Shown here in pieces: positions 47,330 through 55,334 of a DNA stretch of 64,000 bases. Each line of letters begins with the position of its first letter. Positions within the stretch are counted from its first letter, which is position 1. Below the pieces are notes generated by a model that was not told where the DNA came from, made no database searches, and was given only the letters and a program-made list of their open reading frames with translations. Where the stretch lies: NCBI GenBank assembly GCA_963816795.1, contig CAWFLT010000014.1, forward strand, positions 806,001-870,000, given 5' to 3'. The position numbers were made by a program, and so were the translations under genes. Origin of the DNA: CAWFLT01 sp963816795 (lineage in GTDB: Bacteria; Acidobacteriota; Vicinamibacteria; Vicinamibacterales; SCN-69-37).

Positions 47330-49041
47330 CTACAGGCTTCCCCGTTTCCGCTCCGCGGCAATGAACTCCGCCGTCCGCCAGGCAAGCGCCATGATCGTCC
47401 ACGTCAGGTTCTTGTCGGCCTGTGAGACGAACGGCCCGCCGTCGGCGACGAACACGTTCCGGACATCGTGCGCCTGACACTGTGCGTTCAGGACCGACGT
47501 CTTCGGATCCTTGCCCATCCTGGTCGCGCCGGCCTCGTGAATGATCAGACCGCCGACCGCCAGCCCGTACTCCGACTCCGGTCCGGGCATCGCCGACGTC
47601 GGTTCGCCGCCCATTTCCTTGATGATGGCGCGGAAGGTCTCCTGCATGTGCCGGGCCTGCCGCCGCTCGTGATCGCGACCACGTGTGGTGGAAGCGCAGC
47701 ACCGGAATGCCCCACTGATCGACCACGCCGGGATCGATCTCGCAGTAGCAGTCGGCCCGGGCCACCTGTTCGCCGCGTCCCGCGAAGTTGACGAACGAGC
47801 CGTAGTAGCGCCGGTACTCCGCCTTCAGGTCGGCGCCGTAGCCGCCGCCGCGGCTGCGCGGATAGTTCTGAATGCCGCCCATGAACCCGTAGCCCGGCAT
47901 GCCGAATCCGCCGCCGAGCTCGATGTGGTACCCGCGCGGGAATCCGAGTGCCTTGTTGTCACCCCACCAGGGCACGTACAGGTGCATGCCGCCGACGCCA
48001 TCCGAGTTGTAGCGCGGCAAGTCCAGCAGCGCGGGAATGTGCCCGCTGACGCTCAGCCCGGTGGAGTCCGTGAGGTACTTGCCGACAACGCCGCTGGAAT
48101 TGGCGAGGCCATTGGAGAAACGCGGCGACTTGGAGTTGAGCAAGCAGCCGCGCCGATTCGCAGCAACTGGCCGCGAGGACGACAATGCGGGCGCGAACCT
48201 GGTGCTCGGCAGACGACGCGGTGTCCACGTAGGACACGCCGGTGGCGAGGCCGTCGGCGCCGGTCGTGACCTCGCGTGCCATCGCCCCCGAGATGACGGT
48301 GAGCCGGCCGCTCTTCAGTGCCGGGGCGATCATCACCGACACACTCGAGAAGTTCGAGTGCGTCGCGCACCCGCGGCCGCACTGGCCGCAGTAGTGGCAC
48401 GGCGCCCGCCCGTTGAACGGCCGCGTCAGGATCGACAGGCGTGAAGGTACGACGGGAATCTTGATCCGATCGCACGCCTTCTTGATCAGCAGCTCATGCG
48501 CACGCGGAGCGGGTGGCGGCTGGAAGATCCCGTCCGGCTCATTCGTGAGCCCGGTCTCGCGTGCGTGATTGGTGCCGAAGATGCCGACGAACTCGTCGAG
48601 CTTGTCGTAGTACGGCTTGATCTCGTCGTAGCTGATCGGCCAGTCGTCACCGAGCCCGTCGATGCTCTTGCGGCGGAAATCCGATGGCCCGAACCGGAGC
48701 GAGATCCGTCCCCAGTGATGCGTGCGGCCGCCGAGCATCCGGCCGCGGAACCAGCGCCACGCGCCGGTGCCGACGGTGTAGGGCTCGCCCTCGATCTGCC
48801 AGCCGCCGAGGCAGCCGTCGTACGTCCCGAACGGCTTCTTGTCGCCGCCCCAGCCGCGCGTCGGCGTGTCGTAGTTCCACGCGAACATCGCGCTGTCTTT
48901 TGCCGAGTCCCACATCGGCCCGGCCTCGAGCATGACGACGTCGGCGCCGGCGTCCGTCAACACCTTCGCCACGGTGCCGCCACCGGCGCCGGATCCAACG
49001 ATGCAGACGTCGTAGACTTTGGGCGATCGAATCACTTGCAT
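47330..49041 (-). CDS. GMC-family FAD-dependent oxidoreductase, two frameshifts
   Basis: About 570 residues. The N-terminal FAD fold is VYDVCIVGSGAGGGTVAKVL, with GTGAWRWFRGRMLGGRTHHW as the GMC signature 1 region. PCHYCGQCGRGCATHSNFSS is a Cys-rich motif seen in glucose/gluconate dehydrogenase flavin subunits and may bind an Fe-S cluster or form disulphides. The frame breaks near 48150 and 47660. The C-terminal part has LFVDADGGPFVS-like sequence, here RNVFVADGGPFVSQADKNLT after HEAGATRMGKDPKTSVLN. It oxidises a sugar or sugar acid; the substrate is not clear. It carries no signal peptide, and probably leaves the cell with the Tat-tagged subunit 3 encoded downstream. Confidence 0.92.
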
Positions 49042-49106
49042 CGCGTGCCCTCAGGAAGGAAACGGCCTGAGCTTAGCACGGGGGGCGAGGTCTGCGCGGC
49101 AGTACG

Positions 49107-49168
49107 TAGGGCGGGCCGGGTTGGGGCCCGCCAACTGCACGCGGATTGCAGCCCAATCCGCGCTACGC
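49107..49168. repeat. Intergenic palindromic (REP-like) element
   Basis: GTAGGGCGGGCC with GGGGCCCGCC forms one hairpin and GCGGATTGCAGCCCAATCCGC forms another, closed by CTACG. The ends (GTAG and CTAC) are complementary. It occupies most of the spacer between the GMC gene start and the stop of the wHTH-FHA gene. Confidence 0.65.
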
Positions 49169-49194
49169 GTTTGGAGAATGCTCTCGAGCGCTCT

Positions 49195-49842
49195 TCAATC
49201 CGGCACGCTGACGGTCTCGTCGGTGCGCGATGGAACGCGGAAAATGACGATGACGGAGCCGAGCTGGATCTCGTCGGCGTCCATCAGCGGCCGCGGTCCG
49301 GTCAGCCGCTCACCGCGCAGGAACGTGCCGTTCTTGCTGCCCAGATCTTCAAGGACCGCAGACGTTCCGTCGATGCGGATGCGGGCGTGCTGCCGCGAGA
49401 CGCTGGCCGCGTCGATCCACACCGTCGCGTCGGGAGCGCGGCCGAGGATGTTCTCACCCAGTTCGAGCGCGATCTGACGGCCCGCCCAAAGCAACCAGCA
49501 GCGAGCGGGACTGCGGTCAGACGGCGGTGTGGCGCCATCGGTGACCAGGCCGATGAACCAATACCCGAAGCGTGGCACCGTGCGCAGATAACGCGGCTCG
49601 TCGGCCGAGTCGTCGAGGGCGCGGCGCACCTCGGCGGCGAGCCCGGCCAGGTTCGAGTCCTGGACAAACGTCGAGGGCCACAGCCGCTCGTGGAGCTCGG
49701 TGCGGGACATCGCGCGGGCGCGGTGTTCGATCAGTGCGTGCAGCAGGTCGAAGGCCTTGGGCGAAAGATGGACTTCGCGGTCCTGATGCAACAGCCGGCG
49801 CGTATCGCCCTCGAGGCGAAACTCATCGAACCGGAACGTCAC
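49195..49842 (-). CDS. Winged-helix (OmpR-type) and FHA-domain regulator
   Basis: 215 residues, intact. Residues 1-100 form a Trans_reg_C DNA-binding domain: FRLEGDTRRLLHQDREVHLS, PKAFDLLHALIEHRARAMSR and LRTVPRFGYWFIG. Residues about 115-205 form an FHA domain (ENILGRAPDATVWIDAASVS, RQHARIRIDGT, LEDLGSKNGTFLRGERL), which recognises phosphothreonine. There is no receiver domain. Such a protein could link Ser/Thr kinase signals to transcription; the kinase at 15657 is a possible but unproven partner. It is flanked by the sulfatase gene on the same strand. Confidence 0.92.
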   Translation of the reverse strand: MTFRFDEFRLEGDTRRLLHQDREVHLSPKAFDLLHALIEHRARAMSRTELHERLWPSTFVQDSNLAGLAAEVRRALDDSADEPRYLRTVPRFGYWFIGLVTDGATPPSDRSPARCWLLWAGRQIALELGENILGRAPDATVWIDAASVSRQHARIRIDGTSAVLEDLGSKNGTFLRGERLTGPRPLMDADEIQLGSVIVIFRVPSRTDETVSVPD

Positions 49843-49938
49843 GCAGGCATTCTACCCTTCGACACCGCCTGCAGCGGTGCTCAGGGCAGGGCCTTTCGGA
49901 CATCGCGGCTCTGTCCAAGGCGATTGCCGCTCCGGTGT

Positions 49939-51372
49939 TCAGCGGCAGGCCGGCTGGCCCGGCTCCCGTCGTCCCGGCGGCGATCCTGGCGCCGCCCCGT
50001 CCAGCCGCGTGGCCAGTTCGCCGATGCAGTCCTTGGGATCCGGCCGCTCGCCGTCAGCAGTCGCGGCCGGCGGACCGGACGATCCGATGTAGCCCAGCGC
50101 GGCCAGCCTGGCGGCGAGCTCCGCCGGCGGCTCAGGCGCTGTTTGGGCGCGATCCGATCGCCGGGCCAGCGATCGCACCCGCGCGGTCATGAGTGCGCCA
50201 AGCGCTGGCCGGGCGGTATAGATGTTGTCGGTCTCGAACGGATCGCGTTCGAGATCGTAGAGCTCAGGACGCGGGGCGTCGATGACCTTGTAGCGGCCAT
50301 CGCTGAGCGTGTGCAGCGCGCTCCACCCCATCCGCTCGGGATACTCGGATTCCGCGTAGGCATCGAGCCCAAGGTCGCGGACCCATCCGGTCAGCAGGCC
50401 GACGAGGCTCACCCCGTCCATCCCCGACGCCGGCCCCGGCGCGGCAACGAGCTCGAGGATGGTCGGCATCACGTCGGGCAGGCGGACGACGGCACCGACG
50501 CGCCGCGGCGACACGCCAGGCGCGCGTACGATCAACGGCACCCGCAGCACGCTCTCGTACACGAAGATCCCGTGGTCGTCCTCGCCGTGTTCCCCGAGCG
50601 ATTCGCCGTGATCGCCGGCGACGACGATGATGGTGCGGTCGAGACGCCCGCGCGCCTGGAGCGCATCGATCAACCGGCCAATCTGCGTATCCATGAACGC
50701 GATCTCGCCGACATACGGATCGGCATGCCGGCTCCGGAACGGCTCGGGCGGATCGTACGGTCGATGGGCGTCGTACAAGTGCGCCCACAGTAGAAACGGC
50801 GTCTCGTCGAGACCGTCGAGCCACTTGATGGCGTCGGTGACCACCTCGTCGCCACGCCGCTGGCGCGTGTGCGCCGGCAAGAGGCGCGGTTCGGTATCGG
50901 CGCTTCGCGACGCCGCGATGCCCTGGTAGTGTTCGAATCCCTGCGCGAGCCCCCGATCCGCTTGCAGCACAGCCGTCGCGACGAAGGCGCCCGTGCGCCA
51001 TCCGCGCGCGCCAAGCAGGTCGGCCAGCGTGGTGTGCGCCTCCGCGAGCGGCGGCGACGCGTTGTCGTGGACGCCGTGTGCCGGCGGAAAGAGCCCGGTG
51101 AACAGGCTCGCGTGCGCCGGCAACGTCAACGGCGCGACCGTCGTCGCGCGATCGAAAACGACGCCTTCGCGCGCCAGCCGTTCCAGCGCCGGCATCGACA
51201 CATCCATCAGGCCGTACGGCGACAGGCGATCGGCCCGCGTCGTGTCGAGCGTGATGACGACGACGTTCCATGGGGTGGACGGCTGCCGGACCAGATATAC
51301 CGCTGAGTCAGCGACCGCCGCGCCGATGCACACGAGGAACCAGACCCACGGGGCACGAGTGCTCGTCGTCAT
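49939..51372 (-). CDS. Sulfatase-like hydrolase (alkaline phosphatase superfamily), membrane anchored
   Basis: 477 residues, intact. An N-terminal helix (APWVWFLVCIGAAVADSAVY) anchors or exports it. NVVVITLDTTRADRLSPYG gives the first metal-binding Asp, IIVVAGDHGESLGEHGEDDH gives the second Asp/His pair. The nucleophile site reads APLTLPAHASLFTG, not the C/S-x-P-x-R motif needed for formylglycine, so it is not a classical sulfatase; the Thr may be the nucleophile as in phosphotransferases of this superfamily. The end LAALGYIGSSGPP is common in this subgroup. The ATG overlaps the stop of the lipoprotein gene upstream (ATGA), so both are expressed together. Confidence 0.88.
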   Translation of the reverse strand: MTTSTRAPWVWFLVCIGAAVADSAVYLVRQPSTPWNVVVITLDTTRADRLSPYGLMDVSMPALERLAREGVVFDRATTVAPLTLPAHASLFTGLFPPAHGVHDNASPPLAEAHTTLADLLGARGWRTGAFVATAVLQADRGLAQGFEHYQGIAASRSADTEPRLLPAHTRQRRGDEVVTDAIKWLDGLDETPFLLWAHLYDAHRPYDPPEPFRSRHADPYVGEIAFMDTQIGRLIDALQARGRLDRTIIVVAGDHGESLGEHGEDDHGIFVYESVLRVPLIVRAPGVSPRRVGAVVRLPDVMPTILELVAAPGPASGMDGVSLVGLLTGWVRDLGLDAYAESEYPERMGWSALHTLSDGRYKVIDAPRPELYDLERDPFETDNIYTARPALGALMTARVRSLARRSDRAQTAPEPPAELAARLAALGYIGSSGPPAATADGERPDPKDCIGELATRLDGAAPGSPPGRREPGQPACR

Positions 51373-52448
51373 GGCACCCTCATGAAGGTCACCAGGTGCT
51401 GGTCAGACCGGCACTCCGAGACAGTCTTCAGCCGGAACTTATCTGAGCCCTCACGAATGTCGAGCGTCCCGTTGAGCGTCCCGGTCAGAGCACCCGCCCC
51501 GAGCGACACCGTCAAGATGCCAGACGCGGTGAAATAGCGCGTCGGGGAGAGTTGTTCCATCACTGGCGGAAGGTAGTAGTAGAACGACAGGATGAAGCGC
51601 ACCAGGCCCGGCTCGACCGTGCCGTAGAACTGATTCAATCCGCCGCCGTAGTACCCGGTCGGAAACGTCGCGCCGCTGAGCGTCACTCTGGCCAGCGGTC
51701 CGGCCTGGGTGATGTCCGCAGTGTAGCGGCGCTCGCGCATGTCCTCGGGCGCCTGGTCACACGCCGGCGCCGCGCGAATCGTCAGCGCGTATCGGCCCGA
51801 GAGATCGGTGAGCGGGGTGACAATCGCAAGGCCGAAGTCCTGGGACTGATGATCGGTTACCGCGACCCGCTCGGTGCGAGTGGTGTATCCAACCTTGCTC
51901 AAGCGCAGTTCGACGTCCCCCGTCACTCCGTACAGCCGGAAGCTGCCGTCGAAGCCCGAGAGGGTCGAAAGCCCTTTCTCGGTTCCTTCGGCGACTTCAA
52001 CACGAACCGACGGGATCGGACCCACGGGCGGCACCGTCTCCCGTATCAACCCGCTCAAGCGAAACGTCCCGGTTGGAACGATCATCACGGTCTTCACGGC
52101 GGACAAACCCGCGTGGCGGGCGGTGATGGTCGCGTCGCCGCGATTGCGGCCGGTCGCAAGTCCGGCCGAGATCGTGAGCAGATTGCTCGACGAGCCCTGC
52201 CAAACGGCGGTCGCAGTCACATCGCGCATCAAGCCGTCGGACATCAGGGCCAGCAACGTGAATTTCGCGGTGCCGCCGGGAGGCACGGTCGGGGGCCCAG
52301 CCAGTTCGAGACGCACGACGGTGGCCTGCGCCGGCGGAGTGCTGGGCGGTGGCGACGGCGCAGCCGGCGACCGGTCGCACGCGACCGCCAACGCGATGCC
52401 GATCACGGCCAGGAGAGAAAGCGAACGTCTGAGCCCCATGACGGCCAC
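51369..52448 (-). CDS. Lipoprotein with Big2-like and carboxypeptidase-regulatory domains
   Basis: 359 residues, intact. The N-terminus LRRSLSLLAVIGIALAVACD has a lipobox with Cys about 24. The Big2-like part has TVPPGGTAKFTLLALMSDGL and VTATAVWQGSSSNLLTISAG; the regulatory sandwich has PTGTFRLSGLIRETVPPVGP and GSFRLYGVTGDVELRLSKVG. A further beta domain (LSGRYALTIRAAPACDQAPE to LVTFMRVP) is unrecognised. It is the longer paralogue of the gene at 41117 and shares an upstream motif with it. It is coupled to the sulfatase-like gene. A cell-surface binding role is plausible; nothing more specific can be said. Confidence 0.75.
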   Translation of the reverse strand: MAVMGLRRSLSLLAVIGIALAVACDRSPAAPSPPPSTPPAQATVVRLELAGPPTVPPGGTAKFTLLALMSDGLMRDVTATAVWQGSSSNLLTISAGLATGRNRGDATITARHAGLSAVKTVMIVPTGTFRLSGLIRETVPPVGPIPSVRVEVAEGTEKGLSTLSGFDGSFRLYGVTGDVELRLSKVGYTTRTERVAVTDHQSQDFGLAIVTPLTDLSGRYALTIRAAPACDQAPEDMRERRYTADITQAGPLARVTLSGATFPTGYYGGGLNQFYGTVEPGLVRFILSFYYYLPPVMEQLSPTRYFTASGILTVSLGAGALTGTLNGTLDIREGSDKFRLKTVSECRSDQHLVTFMRVP

Positions 52449-52467
52449 GCTACGCTCATCGCCACTC

Positions 52468-52499
52468 GATGTCGTGAGAGTGGCATGAGGTCTCGATGG
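52468..52499. promoter_or_regulatory. Upstream motif shared with the paralogous lipoprotein gene at 41.8 kb
   Basis: GATGTCGTGAG then TGAGGTCTCGATGG, 20-50 bases before the lipoprotein start and 42 bases before the divergent ABC ATPase start. See 41857-41899 for the sister copy. No clear -10 or -35 stands out on either strand. Confidence 0.4.
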
Positions 52500-52540
52500 G
52501 ATTTTCGTGGCCGGTGCTATCCTCCAGATCGAGCCGACCG

Positions 52541-53521
52541 ATGCCGAAGAAAGTCCGCGTCCACGAACTTCGGAAGCGTTATGGCGGCCTCGCCGCCGCC
52601 GACGGCGTCAGTTTCGAGATCGGCGCCGGTGAGATCTTCGCCCTCATCGGCCCGAACGGCGCCGGCAAGACGACGACGCTCGAGTGCGTCATCGGCTTGC
52701 GGGAGCCGGACGCCGGCGAGATCGAAGTCTGCGGCATCGACGCACGGCGCCGCCCGCAGGAGGTCAAGCAGAAAATCGGTGCGGCGCTCCAGACGAGCGT
52801 GCTGCAGGATCGGATCACGCCGCGTGAGGCGCTGACCCTCTTCGGCGCGTTCTATCGTGAACGCCAGTCGGCGGAGGCGCTCCTGGAACGGTTCGCGCTC
52901 GCATCAAAGGCGGACGCGCCGTTCGAGTCGCTGTCGGGAGGGCAGAAGCAGCGGCTCGCCCTGGCGCTGGCCTTCGTCAACAAGCCCGAGCTCGTCTTCC
53001 TCGATGAACCGACGGCCGGCCTCGATCCCCAATCGCGCCGCGAGTTGCACGACGAGATCAGGCAGATGAGAGACGACGGCCACACGGTGCTGTTGACGAC
53101 GCATTCGCTCGACGAGGCGGAAGCGTTGTGCGATCGCATCGCGATCATCAATCGCGGCCGCATCGTCGCGTCCGGCGCGCCGCGTGAGCTCATGGCGGCG
53201 TCCAAACGCATCGTCACGGTGGAGTTCGAAACGGGCCAGCCTGTCGAGGCCGGCTGGCTCACGGCGCTGCCCGATGCGTGCGAGATCGAGTGCCGCGGCA
53301 CGGTCGGGCGCCTCCGGACCTCGGACGTCCGCCGGACCACGGCCGACCTCATGCGGATGTTCGAAGCGCACGGCATCGACGTCGTCGCCCTGCGAGTGCA
53401 GAAGGCGTCGCTCGAGGACGTCTTCCTCGAGCTGACGGCACCGGAGGAGCGCCTGCGGCTGGGCGAGGGAGCGAAGCGAGTCGAGCCCTCGTGGCGCGGG
53501 GGTGGGGCCCCGCGCGACTAG
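52541..53521 (+). CDS. ABC transporter ATP-binding protein (CcmA/DrrA type)
   Basis: 326 residues from ATG 52541 (the frame is open earlier but MPKKVRVHELRKRYGGLAAA is the normal start). Walker A is GPNGAGKTTTLE, signature FESLSGGQKQRLALALAF, Walker B LVFLDEPTAGLDP, H-loop LLTTHSLDEAEAL. This is the drug or polysaccharide exporter subgroup with a C-terminal DrrA-like domain (VALRVQKASLEDVFLELT). The last codons (SWRGGGAPRD) are read from a family 1 palindromic repeat at 53494-53515, so the gene end has been extended or replaced by the repeat. Its permease follows 14 bases later. Confidence 0.95.
   Translation: MPKKVRVHELRKRYGGLAAADGVSFEIGAGEIFALIGPNGAGKTTTLECVIGLREPDAGEIEVCGIDARRRPQEVKQKIGAALQTSVLQDRITPREALTLFGAFYRERQSAEALLERFALASKADAPFESLSGGQKQRLALALAFVNKPELVFLDEPTAGLDPQSRRELHDEIRQMRDDGHTVLLTTHSLDEAEALCDRIAIINRGRIVASGAPRELMAASKRIVTVEFETGQPVEAGWLTALPDACEIECRGTVGRLRTSDVRRTTADLMRMFEAHGIDVVALRVQKASLEDVFLELTAPEERLRLGEGAKRVEPSWRGGGAPRD
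53490..53516 (+). repeat. Palindromic repeat family 1 core inside the 3' end of the ABC ATPase gene
   Basis: GTGGCGCGGGGGTGGGGCCC followed by CGCGCGA is the family core in plus orientation. It supplies the last eight or so codons of the ATPase gene, showing that this repeat can insert at or replace gene ends. Confidence 0.7.
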
Positions 53522-53535
53522 AAAAAGTGAGCCTC

Positions 53536-55159
53536 ATGAACGCCTTCACTCACCAGCTCGCGATGAGCCTGCGGCTCTACTTCAGAAACACGATGGCGAT
53601 GGTGTACGGCTACGTGTTTCCGACGATCTTCCTGATCGCGTTCTGGGTGTTGTATCGCTACGACCGCGTGCCGATCGCGCGCCACCTCGGAGAGTTGCTC
53701 ACCATCGCGGTGCTCGGCGGCGCCTGCTTCGGGCTGCCGACGACGCTGGTCGGTGAACGCGAACGCGGCGTCTGGCGCAGGTACCGGCTGACGCCGGTGC
53801 CCACCGGAGCGCTCGTCGCGAGCACGGTGGTCGCGCGCTACGTGATTCTGATCACGGCGGGCGTCCTCCAGATCCTCCTGGCGATGGCGCTGGGCATGCC
53901 GCTTCCCCGCCATCCGGTCGAGCTCTGGCTGGCGTTCACGCTCGTCGCGTTCGCGTTTCTCGGCCTCGGCCTGGTGATCGCGATGCTCGCCGACAACGTG
54001 CCGGCGGTGCAGGCCCTCGGGCAGTGCCTGTTCTTGCCCATGCTGATCATCGGCGGCATCGCGGTGCCGCTGGCGAGTTTGCCGGACTGGGCCCAGCACG
54101 TGTCGGCGTTCTTTCCCGGCCGCTACGCGGTGGACGCGATCCAGGCGACGGTCACGGGCAACGGGCTCGAAGCCGTGCGGTTCAGTCTGCTGGCGCTGCT
54201 GCTGATCGGCGCGGCCGGTTGTCTGGCCGGCGCGAAGCTCTTCCGCTGGGATGCGCAACAGCGCTTCGCGAGCCTGCCGGGCAAGGCCTGGGTCGGCGTC
54301 GCGCTCATGGCATGGGTGGCGGTCGGTCTCGCCGCTGAGAGGCGCGGGAACGTCGTCTCGCGGCCGTCGCAGGAATCGGTGACCACGCCGGCGGCGGCTG
54401 CGTCGAGCCCGGCGGCAGGCGTGCCGGAAACCGTGAGGCTGTCCCCGGCCGAGCGGAACCTGGCCCCGCCGGCGACGAGCCCATCGAACACCACACCCGT
54501 GCCGTCGCCGAAGCCGCCGGTCGCGGCGCCACCAGTGGCGCCACCAGCCGCGAGCGCTGCCCCAGCGACCTCACCCACGACTCCGCCGATTTCGACGCCG
54601 CCACCCGGCACCGGCCGCGCCGCCAGCGGCGGCGTCGGGCAGTGCGCCAATCACCTCAGGAGCAAAGACCTGGCAGTCGGTCGGGATGGTCGACATCGAA
54701 CGCGATCTGATTTTTTCGCGCCTGCCGCCAGACGACGGTGTCGTGACGCCGATCGCGCCGGTCGACGAAGTGCCGGCGCAGGATGTGATCGACGAGCTCG
54801 AGGGGATTCGAGCCGCGCTGCCGACCTGGAAACCCGGCAAGGTCGAAGATCTCGTGCAGCGGGCGCGCAACCTGCTCTACGTCGCGGCCGTGCCCGACAT
54901 CTTCCAGATGTCCATCGAGCGGTACCTGCCGCAAGTCATCTTCGACCAGCTCCTGCAGGCGATCGCGAAGGACGACTTGATCAAGATCCTGTACTGGATC
55001 GGCATGCACCCGATGGACGGGACCGACAACGCGGTCGATCAGCTGCGGCCGCTTGGACTGGGTAATGGTCCAAGCGATGCCGAACAACTCCGCGAGCGCA
55101 CGGCCATCTACGCGGTCAAATTGCTCGGGCAACTGACAGGAAAGCGACCCGCGAAGTAG
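53536..55159 (+). CDS. ABC-2 type permease with Pro/Ala-rich linker and unknown C-terminal domain, one frameshift
   Basis: The first 260 residues are a six-helix ABC-2 permease: LRLYFRNTMAMVYGYVFPTI, AVLGGACFGLPTTLVGERER, RRYRLTPVPTGALVAST, and FFPGRYAVDAIQATVTGNGL. A seventh helix (AWVGVALMAWVAVGLAAE) follows and then about 100 residues rich in Pro, Ala, Ser and Thr. The frame breaks near 54650 and continues as MVDIERDLIFSRLPPDDGVV, ALPTWKPGKVEDLVQRARNL, LYVAAVPDIFQMSIERYLPQ and AIYAVKLLGQLTGKRPAK. This extra domain of about 150 residues is not recognised and is unusual for a permease. It partners with the ATPase just upstream to form an exporter. Confidence 0.85.
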
Positions 55160-55325
55160 ATCAAGAGCTCACACGGAGATCACGGGGACGACACGGAGAA
55201 CACGGGGATCACAAGAGTTGATCAATTTGATCAAAAAGGTTTTGACCTTTTCGAAGAAAAGATTGTCGGTTTGAAACTCCGTGAGCCCCGTGACCGCTCC
55301 GTGTGCCCCCGTGTTTGAGGCGTGA
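55158..55325. repeat. Family 2 inverted repeat block
   Basis: AGATCAAGAGCTCACACGGA and GATCACGGGGACGACACGGA face CTCCGTGAGCCCCGTGACCG and CTCCGTGTGCCCCCGTGTTT across AT-rich sequence with TTGATCAATTTGATCAA and GGTTTTGACCTTTTC. It lies between convergent genes, as at 46570. The AT-rich centre contrasts with the rest of the window. Confidence 0.75.
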
Positions 55326-55334
55326 GGTTTTGAT

